Part shown: piece after piece, positions 7,698 to 15,951 of the stretch
How positions within the stretch are numbered: the first letter of the stretch is position 1
Layout of the letters: each line of letters opens with the position of its first letter
Assembly (NCBI GenBank): GCA_036506275.1
Contig: DASXSB010000103.1
Coordinates: 1 to 50,831, forward strand
Length of the DNA: 50,831 nt
Source of the DNA: DASXSB01 sp036506275
GTDB lineage: Bacteria; Methylomirabilota; Methylomirabilia; Rokubacteriales; CSP1-6
Direction: 5' to 3'
Program-made: the position numbers and the translations under genes
The notes under the pieces: model-generated
Seen by the model: the letters and a program-made list of their open reading frames with translations, nothing else
Databases searched by the model: none
What the model was told of the DNA's origin: nothing

Positions 7698-7707
7698 CGC
7701 CGGGCCG

Positions 7708-8205
7708 TCATCGCGGCTCGATATCGAGGCCGGTTGCCTCCAGCCCCCACCGCGTGACCTCGGCCACCAGATCGCTGGAGGCGCGCAGCCGCTCGATGAA
7801 CACTTCGACGAGCGCGTGCATGAGGAGCGCACCCGCGCGGGGGTTGACGTCGATGAGCTCCTGCAGCCGCTCGCGGTCGAGGGCGAGCATGGTGGCGTCG
7901 CTGTCCGCCTGCACGGTGGCCGAGCGTGGCGCGCGATCGAAGAGGCTCATCTCTCCGAAGAACTCGCCCACGCCCACGCGCGTCAGGACCTGCTCCACGT
8001 GGCCGGTGACCGCCTTGGAGATGATGAGCACGCCCCGGCGCACGATGAACATCTCGTCGCCCTTCTCGCCCTCCCGAAACAGCACCTGCCCCTTCTTGAG
8101 CGTGCGCTCGCGCAGGTTGCGCGCGAGAGACGCGAGCTCGGGGTCGCCGTGGCTCTTGAAGAGCCGCACGTCCCGAAGGAACGCGATGGTGTCGGCGGTG
8201 GTCAT
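7708..8205 (-). CDS. Cyclic-nucleotide-binding domain protein
   Basis: 165 residues, essentially one CRP/PKA-type cNMP-binding domain: a beta roll with the KKGQVLFREGEKGDEMFIVRRG segment at about 38-59 and the phosphate-binding cassette FGEMSLFDRAPRSATV at about 83-98, which has the conserved Glu and Arg for cyclic nucleotide binding. There is no C-terminal HTH, so it is not a classical CRP regulator; the tail is a short helix. It lies between the small NHLP-like gene (13 nt upstream) and the PqqD/M50-like gene (10 nt downstream), so all three are likely one transcript. It may gate or scaffold the membrane partner in response to cAMP or c-di-GMP. Confidence 0.88.
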   Translation of the reverse strand: MTTADTIAFLRDVRLFKSHGDPELASLARNLRERTLKKGQVLFREGEKGDEMFIVRRGVLIISKAVTGHVEQVLTRVGVGEFFGEMSLFDRAPRSATVQADSDATMLALDRERLQELIDVNPRAGALLMHALVEVFIERLRASSDLVAEVTRWGLEATGLDIEPR

Positions 8206-8218
8206 GGTGAGCGCGCCG

Positions 8219-8437
8219 TCAAGTGGCGACGCGGCGGAGCAAAGCGGTGCGCAGCGCTTGCGCGCGCTGAGGGGATGGCGCCGTCGAAAGACGATCGATG
8301 GCGAGACGAATGGCGACGCGCTCGTCGTCGCTCAGCTCGTACTGGGCGAGGACGACGTCCGGCGTGCGCTGGAGGTCCACGAGAAAATCGGCATCGAGCA
8401 TCGCGCGTCCCACGAGCTCTCGCAGACCTTGCGGCAT
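8219..8437 (-). CDS. Small NHLP-like (Os1348-type) protein, possible peptide precursor
   Basis: 72 residues from ATG 8437. The sequence LRELVGRAMLDADF, then LQRTPDVVLAQYELSDDER, matches the helical pattern of the nitrile-hydratase-leader-peptide clan and the LigA-like fold (RA..D..F...L...P...L..Y.LS..E). Members of that clan include RiPP precursors. The C-terminal third has no Cys and few Ser/Thr, so no obvious modifiable core is seen. Alternative ATGs at 8449 and 8452 would add 4-5 residues. I chose 8437 because TATGAT (8453-8448) would place the 5' end just before it. It is followed at 13 nt by the cNMP-binding gene. The fold resemblance is moderate and the precursor role is inferred. Confidence 0.6.
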   Translation of the reverse strand: MPQGLRELVGRAMLDADFLVDLQRTPDVVLAQYELSDDERVAIRLAIDRLSTAPSPQRAQALRTALLRRVAT

Positions 8438-8596
8438 AGTGCGTCGCATCATACCAGAGACGTACACCCCCTGGTAGGCCACGCGTCCTAAATGGTCGTG
8501 GCCAATCGGCTTCGCACGCGTGCGATCGCTGGCAGCGGCGTTGCACCTCGTCTCCGTCGTATCCGCACGTCGTGACTCGAAAACAGGAGGTGCAAC

Positions 8597-9403
8597 ATGT
8601 TGCATAGATTGGCGTTGATCTCGGCCGCACTCTGCCTGGCCGTTGCTGCCGGCGCGTGGGCCGAAGAGGTCAAGGGAACCATCCAGAGCGTCGACCCGTC
8701 CGGGAGGATCCTGACGCTCACCGACGGCCGCATCGTCCATCTGGAGCCCTCGACGCGCGTCCTCGTCGACAACAAGGTCGCCACGATCGAGAGCCTGAAG
8801 CCGGGGACGCAAGTCCTCGTCGTGACCGGCCCCGCGGCCGCCGCTCCCGGCACGGTGGCCGTGACGGCGCCGCCGCCGCACCCGCCCGTGGACGCGAGCG
8901 GGACGGTGGCCAGCATCGATCCGCAGAGCCGCGTGATCACCTTCCAGGACGGCCGCATGGTGCAGGCGACGGACCGCACGGTCATCTGGCAGCCGATGCA
9001 GATCGGGACGCTGCGCCCGGGCACCCAGGTGTTCGTGCGCGACGCGCAGCCCGTTGGCTATCGCCAGAGCTGGTCGACGTTGCCCGCCGGCACCAGCCGG
9101 GAAATGATGGGCACCGTCATGCGCGTCGATCAGGGACAGAATCTGATCTTGCTGAGTGACGGCACCGTGATCCGGGTCAGCCCGAACACGAAGCTGCAGA
9201 TGGGGAACCAGCAGGTGCCGATCTCACAGCTCCAGCCCGGCACCGAGGTCGTCGTCCGCGTGAATCCGGCGACGACCACCACCACGACCGCCGCGAGCTC
9301 GTCGAGCACGGGCGGAAGCGCGCTGCCTCGCCAGGGTGGATTCTTCGGAGCCACGCTGGATGCATCGGAAGTGCTGATCGTCCGCCGTCCCGAGTCGCCG
9401 TAG
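8597..9403 (+). CDS. Secreted protein with three OB-like (DUF5666/DUF1344-like) repeats
   Basis: 268 residues with a clear signal peptide (cleavage near AWA-EE, residue 22). The mature part repeats a unit of about 60-80 residues three times: GTIQSVDPSGRILTLTDGR, GTVASIDPQSRVITFQDGR and GTVMRVDQGQNLILLSDGT, each followed by a LKPGTQVLV or LQPGTEVVV strand. These look like small beta-barrel domains found in periplasmic or secreted proteins. A Thr/Ser-rich linker precedes the C-terminus. A strong Shine-Dalgarno (CAGGAGGT) sits 6 nt before ATG 8597. The gene is divergent from the NHLP-like unit. The function is unknown. Confidence 0.82.
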   Translation: MLHRLALISAALCLAVAAGAWAEEVKGTIQSVDPSGRILTLTDGRIVHLEPSTRVLVDNKVATIESLKPGTQVLVVTGPAAAAPGTVAVTAPPPHPPVDASGTVASIDPQSRVITFQDGRMVQATDRTVIWQPMQIGTLRPGTQVFVRDAQPVGYRQSWSTLPAGTSREMMGTVMRVDQGQNLILLSDGTVIRVSPNTKLQMGNQQVPISQLQPGTEVVVRVNPATTTTTTAASSSSTGGSALPRQGGFFGATLDASEVLIVRRPESP

Positions 9404-9433
9404 CCAGCGGCGCGACGGATCGAACGTCCACGG

Positions 9434-9470
9434 CGCGCCCGGGCACCAAGCCCGGGCGCGTCGCCGTTTT
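9434..9470 (+). terminator. Intrinsic terminator-like hairpin after the repeat protein
   Basis: An 11-bp perfect G-C stem (9434-9444 with 9450-9460), loop ACCAA, then TCGCCGTTTT. The T run begins 6 nt after the stem, so termination is plausible but not textbook. It is symmetrical enough to serve the converging gene at 9498-9920 as well. Confidence 0.5.
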
Positions 9471-9497
9471 ACGACCCGCGTCGCCGTTTCGAAGCGG

Positions 9498-9920
9498 TCA
9501 GAACCAGCCGAGGGCTTCGTAGATGTTGAACGAGTGCACGGTGACGCGGTAGCTGTCCGCCACGGGGAGGCCGCGCACGTCGAAGTACGTGCGCGAGAGC
9601 GGCGGCAGGCTTCCCGGCACCCACTGATACCGCCGCCCCACGACGGCGTCGCGGCTGTCGCGGGCCTCCACGAGGAGCTGCACGTCCCCGGCCGACGTGC
9701 CGTAGTCGTTGTAGATCCACCCCGTGATGCGGCGCGGAGCCGCCCCCGCCGACACCGTCCACTCGAGCCGGAACCACCGCTGTGACGACGATCCGAAGTT
9801 CTGGGCGCGCGCCATCGGCGGCAGGACGACGACGGCGATCACCACGACGAGCAGCCACGCGCAGACCGCGCAACTACTGCCGGCAATCTTTACGGTTCTC
9901 GCGTCCTCGCGTTTTCTCAC
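9498..9920 (-). CDS. Secreted FxLYD-like hypothetical protein
   Basis: 140 residues from GTG 9920, which has GGAG 8 nt upstream. A signal peptide or anchor covers residues 17-38, ending in ARA-QN. The rest is a single beta-sandwich-like domain with the pattern ITGWIYNDYGTSAGDVQLLVEARDS, then PLSRTYFDV and YRVTVHSFN, typical of FxLYD-type domains in exported bacterial proteins. No enzyme motif is seen. It converges on the secreted repeat protein and is divergent from the alpha/beta hydrolase. Confidence 0.7.
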   Translation of the reverse strand: MRKREDARTVKIAGSSCAVCAWLLVVVIAVVVLPPMARAQNFGSSSQRWFRLEWTVSAGAAPRRITGWIYNDYGTSAGDVQLLVEARDSRDAVVGRRYQWVPGSLPPLSRTYFDVRGLPVADSYRVTVHSFNIYEALGWF

Positions 9921-9989
9921 GCGTCGAACTCCGCGCCAATTTTGAAATCCGTCGTTTGGCGCTGGCCTTGCTCACTTTCGCGCGCCCCC

Positions 9990-11195
9990 ATGCTACGCCA
10001 GGGCGCATTGCTCGCGTCGGTGCTCGTGCTCGTCGCCGCCACCGTGGCCGGCGCCGCTCCCGCCAATCTTGCCTGCGATCAGGAGCCGGGCGCCCGGCTC
10101 TACTGGATGGAGCGCGGCTTCTGCGACCTCGAGATGAACGGCCCCGAGCGCGCGCAAGGGATCATCATCTGGAACCACGGCATCAACGCCACCACCGAGC
10201 AGTGGCGCGCCCCCACGCCGCCCGCCTTCCGGCTCCTCCAGGCGCGGGGCTGGGACGTCGTCATCCTCAAGCGCAACAATCTCGGCGACGCCAACGTGGA
10301 CGTCGCCCTCGCGCGGACGGTGGAGCGGACGCTCGAGGAGGCGCGGCTTCAGCGCGAGCGGGGTTATCGGCGCGTCGTCCTCGCCGGGCAGTCCTTCGGG
10401 GGCTACGTCACGCTGGAGGCGGCCTCTCGAAGCGCCGACATCTTCGCCGCGGTCGCCATGGCCCCCGGCGTGCGCCCCATCGGCGCCAACGGGCGCCTCG
10501 ACACGTCGGTCACCGAGCGGTCGCTCCGGCGTCTCAAGGTCGAGCGGGTCGGGGTCATCTTCCCGAAAGACGATGCCCTCTTCGGGAACGTCACGCGCGG
10601 GGAGAGCGCCAACCACATCCTGGCCGGGCGACGGGTGCCGTACCTGCTCCTCGACGAGACGAGCGGCCTTACCGGCCATGCGGGCGGCATCGGGGGCCGC
10701 TTCGCTCTGATGTACGGCCTCTGCCTGAACGAGTTCCTCACCGCGCCCACGCTGCCCGGCACGCGCTTCACGTGTCCGCCCGCCGAGGACTGGGACGCCG
10801 CGCGCGAGCTGTTGATGCCGAACGCCGCCGCCACGGGCGTGGTGGAGGACCCGGGGTCGGTGTCGGGCGGGCTCGGCGCCTTCACGGGCCGCTGGTACGG
10901 CCTCCTCGAAGACACCATCGTGTTTTTCGGTCTCCTGGAGAGCGGCAACGCGCCGCCACGCTCACTTTATCGGTGGGCGGCCTTCCGCATCGGGGGTGGG
11001 ATCTTCGACGTCGCCCTCAGCGAGAATCACCTCTCCGTGGCGTTCCCGAACGGCGCCGGCATCGTGGTGGCACCGGTGGGAGGCGAGATGGTCCTCACGT
11101 GGACATCGGCGGACGGCACGCGGATCGTGAAGACGGTGCTGGCGCGCGAGAAGCGGCCGCTGACCGCGACGCGCACGACGCAGGATCGGCGCTAG
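9990..11195 (+). CDS. Secreted alpha/beta hydrolase
   Basis: 401 residues with a signal peptide (residues 1-23, AGA-AP). The hydrolase core has an oxyanion-type WNHGINATTEQW segment near 61-72 and the nucleophile elbow GQSFGGY with Ser135. A TGHAGG His motif near residue 230 is a candidate for the catalytic base. The C-terminal 120 residues form a separate beta-rich domain. The substrate is unknown; an esterase or dienelactone-hydrolase-like activity is possible. A TTG at 9942 would extend the N-terminus, but ATG 9990 gives a clean signal peptide. No Shine-Dalgarno is visible. The 3' end overlaps the convergent small zinc-ribbon gene by 4 nt. Confidence 0.78.
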   Translation: MLRQGALLASVLVLVAATVAGAAPANLACDQEPGARLYWMERGFCDLEMNGPERAQGIIIWNHGINATTEQWRAPTPPAFRLLQARGWDVVILKRNNLGDANVDVALARTVERTLEEARLQRERGYRRVVLAGQSFGGYVTLEAASRSADIFAAVAMAPGVRPIGANGRLDTSVTERSLRRLKVERVGVIFPKDDALFGNVTRGESANHILAGRRVPYLLLDETSGLTGHAGGIGGRFALMYGLCLNEFLTAPTLPGTRFTCPPAEDWDAARELLMPNAAATGVVEDPGSVSGGLGAFTGRWYGLLEDTIVFFGLLESGNAPPRSLYRWAAFRIGGGIFDVALSENHLSVAFPNGAGIVVAPVGGEMVLTWTSADGTRIVKTVLAREKRPLTATRTTQDRR

Positions 11196-11389
11196 ACGGG
11201 ACCGCGCTGGGCCGAGCGGTAGACGTTGGGTTCCGAATCGGGACCGGCGACGAGACGCGGCGCCACCCCGTAGCGAGCCACGAACCACGACGTGTAGCAC
11301 TCGAGGTGCACCCGACCCAGTGGTGACCGCACCTGAGACTCCGACTGGGCGATCGGCAGCTCACAGCGCCAGCAACGCTCAGCTTTCAT
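11192..11389 (-). CDS. Small CxxC protein (65 residues), unknown function
   Basis: The short frame begins MKAERCWRCELPI, with a CxxC pair (Cys6, Cys9) and a second half-site HLEC (His29, Cys31). This suggests a small zinc-binding treble clef or ribbon. GCGAGGG lies directly before ATG 11389. A strong 11-bp hairpin (11396-11423) lies just upstream of that site. It is probably not part of the dsbA-like transcript, because a terminator-like element lies between them. No homologue is named with confidence. Confidence 0.55.
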   Translation of the reverse strand: MKAERCWRCELPIAQSESQVRSPLGRVHLECYTSWFVARYGVAPRLVAGPDSEPNVYRSAQRGPV

Positions 11390-11395
11390 CCCTCG

Positions 11396-11423
11396 CTCCG
11401 TGGGAGAGGTGTCTCCGACGGAG
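11396..11423 (-). promoter_or_regulatory. Hairpin in the 5' leader of the small CxxC gene
   Basis: Arms 11396-11401/11418-11423 (CTCCGT/ACGGAG) and 11403-11407/11412-11416 (GGAGA/TCTCC), separated by one mismatch, with a 4-nt loop. It ends 7 nt before the start codon, so it could hinder ribosome access. There is no T run, so it is not a terminator. The structure is seen; any regulatory role is inferred. Confidence 0.35.
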
Positions 11424-11510
11424 AGCAAGGCATAGAGCGAGCCAGGTAGGGGGGTCCTGTCCTTTCGAGGCTTTCCCAGGCATTGCGCGGCGACCGCGCC
11501 GCGCGCCCGG

Positions 11511-11534
11511 AAACAAAATCGCCGTGGCCGGCAA
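11511..11534 (-). terminator. Terminator after the parvulin-like/DsbA gene
   Basis: On the reverse strand TTGCCG-gcca-CGGCGA (6 bp including one GU pair) is followed by TTTTGTTT. It lies about 32 nt after the stop of the gene at 11566-12618. Confidence 0.5.
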
Positions 11535-11565
11535 ATCCTGCTGAGTGAGTCCTGACCAGCCGCCG

Positions 11566-12618
11566 TCAGGGAGACCGCTTCAGCTCCTCGTCGATCAAGC
11601 GCACGAACGCCTCCAGCGGCTGCGCACCCGACAACAGCCGTCCGTTCACGAAGAAGGCAGGCGTGAAGTTCGCGCCGAGCGCGAGCGCTTCCTCGACGTC
11701 CTTCTGGACCGCCGGCTTCGTGCGCCCACTCTGGAGACACTCCGCGAAGCGCGTGGTGTCGAGCCCGAGCTCGCGCGCCCACGTCGTGAAGGTCCCGTCC
11801 GCGGGCGCGGGGGGCTCCGTGAAGAGGCGATCGTGGAACTCCCAGAACTTCCCCTGTTCGTGCGCGCACTGCGCCGCCTCCGCGGCGCGGGTGGCGCCCG
11901 GGTGCAGATTCTCGAGGGGCAGGTTCTTGTAGATCAGGCGGACCTTGTCGCCGTAACGGGCCCGCACCTGCGTCAGGACCGGCACCACCTGGCGGCAATA
12001 CGGACAGTAGAAGTCGGAGAACTCCACGATGGTGACGGGAGCCGCGGCGGCGCCGAGGACGGGCGCGCCGTCGGTGACGATGCGCGCGCGCACGGCGGGG
12101 GGCGCTTCGAGGCGTACGACGACGTTCGCGCGCGATCGGAGCGTCCCGACGAAGGCGTCCCGGGCCGCCGCCGTCTTCTGGTTCTGGAGATAGGCGCGGA
12201 TACGGTCGCGCAGCTCGGGTAGGGCCGCGTTCAGCCGCGCTTTGTTCGTCTCGTAGAACATCTCGACGTCGGCGTCGGTGACCGGCGACACCTTCGCCGT
12301 CACCTCGCGCTCCACCAGCTCGGCCGCCGACACTCCGCGCCGCGCCGCCTCCGCGGCGATCAGGCGATCGCCGATGATTGCGTCGAGGCGCTGGCGCTTC
12401 ATGTCGTAGATCTGCTGCTCCAGGCGGCTCAGCGACGTCCCGAGGCTCTTCGTCACCTCGTCCCCGGTGATGGGGACGCCGTCGACCTCGGCGACGACGT
12501 CGCCGCCGGACGGCGCCGTGGCCGGCGCCGCTTGCGCGAAGGCGGAAAGCGGCACCGCCGCCATGAGAACGACGGCGAACATGCTGGTGCGGGCGCGAAG
12601 GGCGAGGCGTAGACGCAT
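11566..12618 (-). CDS. Periplasmic SurA-N-like/DsbA-type thioredoxin-fold fusion
   Basis: 350 residues with a signal peptide (about 1-29, AFA-QA). Residues 40-165 look like the N-terminal chaperone part of SurA or parvulin proteins (VAEVDGVPITGDEVTKSLG and long helices); no catalytic parvulin domain follows. Residues 175-350 are a DsbA-like thioredoxin fold with EFSDFYCPYCRQ, active site CPYC at 205-208, then a cis-Pro loop FTPAFFVNG. It probably acts on disulfides of exported proteins. This layout (chaperone helices plus DSBA) is known from secreted thioredoxin-family proteins; the exact substrate is unknown. It is divergent from the M20 peptidase. Confidence 0.85.
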   Translation of the reverse strand: MRLRLALRARTSMFAVVLMAAVPLSAFAQAAPATAPSGGDVVAEVDGVPITGDEVTKSLGTSLSRLEQQIYDMKRQRLDAIIGDRLIAAEAARRGVSAAELVEREVTAKVSPVTDADVEMFYETNKARLNAALPELRDRIRAYLQNQKTAAARDAFVGTLRSRANVVVRLEAPPAVRARIVTDGAPVLGAAAAPVTIVEFSDFYCPYCRQVVPVLTQVRARYGDKVRLIYKNLPLENLHPGATRAAEAAQCAHEQGKFWEFHDRLFTEPPAPADGTFTTWARELGLDTTRFAECLQSGRTKPAVQKDVEEALALGANFTPAFFVNGRLLSGAQPLEAFVRLIDEELKRSP

Positions 12619-12696
12619 ACGGCAGCCTTACCGTGTCGGGTCGCCGCTGTCAACGCCGCCGCGGCGGCGCCGCCGACGATGCGCTATCTTCTCCCC

Positions 12697-14154
12697 ATGA
12701 TCGACTGGAGCACCTTCGACGCGCGACTCGCCGCCCGCCGGCGCGCTCTCGTGGAGAGCTTCGTCGACTTCCTTCGCATGAACTCCGTCAGCCAGGAGCG
12801 CGAGCGCGTCCGCGCCACCGGCGCCTGGCTGGCGGAGGTGGTGCGGGCGCGCGGGCTCGAGGGACGGCTCCTGGAGACCGGCGGCAACCCGGCCGTGTTC
12901 GGGGAGCGCCGCGTGTCCGGCGCCACGCGTACGGTCCTGATCTATTGCCACTACGATACGAAGCCGATCCCGCTGCGGGGTTGGCTCCAGCCGAATCCTC
13001 TCGAGCCCGTGTTTCGTCGTGGCCTCGCCGAGGACGGGCTGCCGGCCGTCGATCTCCACAGCGTCGACGACGCGGAGCTGCCGGGCCTCTGGCTCTACGC
13101 GCGGGGCGCCTCCGACGACAAGGGACCGATCTGGTGCCATCTCCACGCGCTGGAGCTGCTCGACGCCCTCGACGTGTCGCCGCGCGTGAACGTGAAGCTC
13201 ATCTTCGACGGCGAGGAAGAGATCGGCAGCCCGTTCTTCGGACCCTTCACCGAAGCCCATCGCGATCTCCTCGCCGCCGACGTCGTCCTCGTCACGGATG
13301 GGCCCAAGCACGCGAGCGGCCGCCCCACCGTCACCGGCGGCGCGCGCGGCGTCCTCAAGCTCGAGCTCGAGATCGAGGCCGCACGCCGCGACGTCCACTC
13401 CGGGAACTTCGCCGTGCCCAACCCTGCCTGGAAGCTGAACGGCTTGCTCGCCTCCATGGCGACGCCGGACGGAGCGCCGCTGATCGAGGGCTTCGAGGAG
13501 GACGTACAGGCGCCGACGCTGGCCGAGCGCACGATGATGGCGCAGTTGCCGCTCGACCTCGCCGCCCTCGGGAAGGAGCTCGGGGTGTCGCTCCCCGGCG
13601 ATTACCTGGAGCGCATCATGTTCCGTCCGACGCTGACCATTCGTGGCCTGCAGAGCGGCTTCGTGGGCGCGGAGGCGAACACGATCATTCCTCACCGCGC
13701 CACCGTAGCCATCGACGTCAGGATGGTGAAGAACCAGCGCTGGGAGAAGGTCTACCGCCGGCTCCTCGATCACGTCCGCGCCCAGGGTTTCACCGTGCTG
13801 GAGTCGGCGACGGAGCCGTTGCCGGACGCCCTCCGCGGGCGCGCGGTGCGTGTCGTCGACAAGGGCGGCTACGATCCCGCCAAGACGTCGCTCGAGTTGC
13901 CGATCAGCCGGGAGATCATCGCCGCCGTCGAGCGCGCCCACGGCGGCCAGGGCGCGGTGCTGATGCCGACGGCGGGCGGCAGCGTTCCGATCTGGGCCTT
14001 CACGGACATCTTGCAATTGCCCACCCTGCTCGTTCCCTATGCCAACGCCAACAACCGACAGCACAGTCCGAACGAGCACCTGCGCCTGGACCATCTGTTC
14101 CAGGGCGTGCGGACGACCGCTCAGCTCCTTCTCGACCTCGGCACCGCGTCGTAG
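12697..14154 (+). CDS. M20-family metallopeptidase (dipeptidase/ArgE-DapE type)
   Basis: A cytoplasmic zinc exopeptidase of 485 residues. Metal-binding motifs are present: CHYDTKP (His85, Asp87), GASDDKGP (Asp140/141), DGEEEIGSP (Glu173-175), and a C-terminal SPNEHL. The inserted dimerisation domain (about 215-370) contains VHSGNFAVPNP. This length and layout fit M20 dipeptidases acting on small peptides. Start ATG 12697: TATCTT ends 6 nt before it and no Shine-Dalgarno is seen (leaderless type). An ATG at 12679 is the alternative. The gene converges on glmS. Confidence 0.9.
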   Translation: MIDWSTFDARLAARRRALVESFVDFLRMNSVSQERERVRATGAWLAEVVRARGLEGRLLETGGNPAVFGERRVSGATRTVLIYCHYDTKPIPLRGWLQPNPLEPVFRRGLAEDGLPAVDLHSVDDAELPGLWLYARGASDDKGPIWCHLHALELLDALDVSPRVNVKLIFDGEEEIGSPFFGPFTEAHRDLLAADVVLVTDGPKHASGRPTVTGGARGVLKLELEIEAARRDVHSGNFAVPNPAWKLNGLLASMATPDGAPLIEGFEEDVQAPTLAERTMMAQLPLDLAALGKELGVSLPGDYLERIMFRPTLTIRGLQSGFVGAEANTIIPHRATVAIDVRMVKNQRWEKVYRRLLDHVRAQGFTVLESATEPLPDALRGRAVRVVDKGGYDPAKTSLELPISREIIAAVERAHGGQGAVLMPTAGGSVPIWAFTDILQLPTLLVPYANANNRQHSPNEHLRLDHLFQGVRTTAQLLLDLGTAS

Positions 14155-14172
14155 CCGCCGCCGGCGATCACC

Positions 14173-15951
14173 TCATTTCACGGTGACGCTCTTGGCGAGG
14201 TTGCGGGGCTTGTCGGGATCGTGACCGCGCAGCAGCGCCAGGTAATAGCCGAGGAGCTGCGCCGGGACCGCGTTCACGATCGCGCTCGCCGGTCCCAGAT
14301 CGGCCACGCGGATGTGGTGGTCGAACGCCTCGTGCGCGTCCGGCGAGATGCCGATCAGCATCGCGCCCCGCGCCTTCACCTCCATGGCGCCGGCGAGGAT
14401 GTCGTCGCGCGTCTCGTCGCGGGGCGCGAGCACGAGACACGGCGTGCCGGGCTCGATGAGCGCGATGACGCCGTGCTTCAGCTCCCCCCCGGCGAAGCCT
14501 TCCGCGTGGACGTAGCTCACTTCCTTCACCTTGAGGGCGGCCTCCAGCGCCATGGGATAGCTGGGACCACGGCCGATGGCGAAGAGGTGGTCACGCCGGT
14601 AGATCGACTCCGCGATGCGGCGCACGAGATCGCGACGCTCGTCGGCGAGCAGACGCTCGATCTCGTCGGCGGCCGCCCGCAGGAGGGCGGCGCCCGCCGT
14701 GCGCTGCCCGGCCAGATCGAGGGCGGTGAGCAAGAGGATCGCGAGCTTGGCCGTGAAGCTCTTGGTGGCGAGGACGCAGCGTTCGGGGCCCGCGCTCAGC
14801 GGCACCGCGAGGTCGGCGAGTCGCCACAGCGTGGAGCCTTCGACGTTGACCATGGCCGCCACCCGCGCCCCGCGCTGGCGGGCGGCGCGCACGGAGTCGA
14901 TGATGTCGATCGTCTCCCCGCTCTGCGACAGGGCGATCACGAGGGCGCCCTCGTCGACGAACTCTCTCAGGTACGCGAACTCGGAGCCGGTGGCGAAGGT
15001 GACGCGGCGGCGACCGATCCGCGCCAGGAAATACTGGCCGGCGAGGGCGGCGTGGCCGGCGGTGCCGCAGCCGATGATGAACACGTCGCGGGCGTCGGCG
15101 ATCATCGCCGCCAGCCGCCGCGCATGCTCGCCGGCGCCATCGGCGAGACGCCGCAGCACCGCCGGCTGCTCGTGGATCTCCTTCGTCATGTAGTCGGGGA
15201 ACCCCGAGAGCTCCGCGGCCGCCGCCTCCCATTCCACCTCCACGATCTCGGGAACGAGCTCGGCGCCTGTGGCCACGTCGAAGAGGCGGTGGCCGTCACG
15301 GCTCACCAGCGCCGCCTGGCCATCGTCGACGAACGTCACGCGCCGCGTGTGCTCGAGGAGCGCGCTGTAGTCGGAGGCGAGCATGTGTCCCTCGTGATTC
15401 CAGCCGAGCACGAGAGGGGAGCCGCTCTTGGCGGCGGCGAGCTGACCCGTGCGAACGTCGAGCACGGCGATGGCGTTCAGACCCTCCAATCGCCGGAAGG
15501 CCGCCATCGTCGCGATGACCAGTTGCTCCGGTCCCGGCGGCGTTTCCGCCAGACAGTCCTCGAGCACGTGCACCACCACCTCGGTGTCCGTCTCCGACCG
15601 GAACTGATGGCCGGCGCGGAGTAGCGGGTCCCTGAGCTCCCGGTAGTTCGAGACGATGCCGTTGTGGATGAGCGCGAGGTGACCGTCGCAGTCGAGATGC
15701 GGATGCGCGTTGGGCTCGGTGACGCCTCCGTGCGTGGCCCAGCGCGTGTGGCCGAGACCGAGCCCGCTCGCGGGAAGACTGGGTACGGCATCGCCGATCT
15801 TCCCCACGCGCTTCTCGAGGACGGCGTGGCCGTCCTGGGCGACCGCGACCCCCCACGAATCGTAGCCGCGATACTCGAGATTCTTGAGGCCCCGCAATAC
15901 GAGGTCTGCCGCGTCCCCTCTCGTCCCCACGTAACCGAAGATTCCGCACAT
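14173..15951 (-). CDS. glmS: Glutamine--fructose-6-phosphate aminotransferase (isomerizing)
   Basis: Makes glucosamine 6-phosphate for peptidoglycan and lipopolysaccharide. 592 residues, near the 609 of E. coli. The N-terminal glutaminase begins MCGIFGYVG with the catalytic Cys2 and has HTRWATHG and the HNGIVSNY motif. Two SIS domains follow (GCGTAGHAAL, SQSGETIDI), and the C-terminus ends DPDKPRNLAKSVTVK, a family hallmark. The start must be ATG 15951, because Cys2 has to be exposed after methionine removal. A GGGGGT stretch lies upstream. No glmS ribozyme is recognised in the leader. Confidence 0.97.
   Translation of the reverse strand: MCGIFGYVGTRGDAADLVLRGLKNLEYRGYDSWGVAVAQDGHAVLEKRVGKIGDAVPSLPASGLGLGHTRWATHGGVTEPNAHPHLDCDGHLALIHNGIVSNYRELRDPLLRAGHQFRSETDTEVVVHVLEDCLAETPPGPEQLVIATMAAFRRLEGLNAIAVLDVRTGQLAAAKSGSPLVLGWNHEGHMLASDYSALLEHTRRVTFVDDGQAALVSRDGHRLFDVATGAELVPEIVEVEWEAAAAELSGFPDYMTKEIHEQPAVLRRLADGAGEHARRLAAMIADARDVFIIGCGTAGHAALAGQYFLARIGRRRVTFATGSEFAYLREFVDEGALVIALSQSGETIDIIDSVRAARQRGARVAAMVNVEGSTLWRLADLAVPLSAGPERCVLATKSFTAKLAILLLTALDLAGQRTAGAALLRAAADEIERLLADERRDLVRRIAESIYRRDHLFAIGRGPSYPMALEAALKVKEVSYVHAEGFAGGELKHGVIALIEPGTPCLVLAPRDETRDDILAGAMEVKARGAMLIGISPDAHEAFDHHIRVADLGPASAIVNAVPAQLLGYYLALLRGHDPDKPRNLAKSVTVK

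Noticed and set aside
11430..11500. c-di-GMP-I riboswitch-like segment (CTGGGAAAGCC, TCGAAAGGACAG) on the reverse strand
   Set aside because: Only loose similarity; the conserved GCAAAGCC region and tetraloop receptor are absent.
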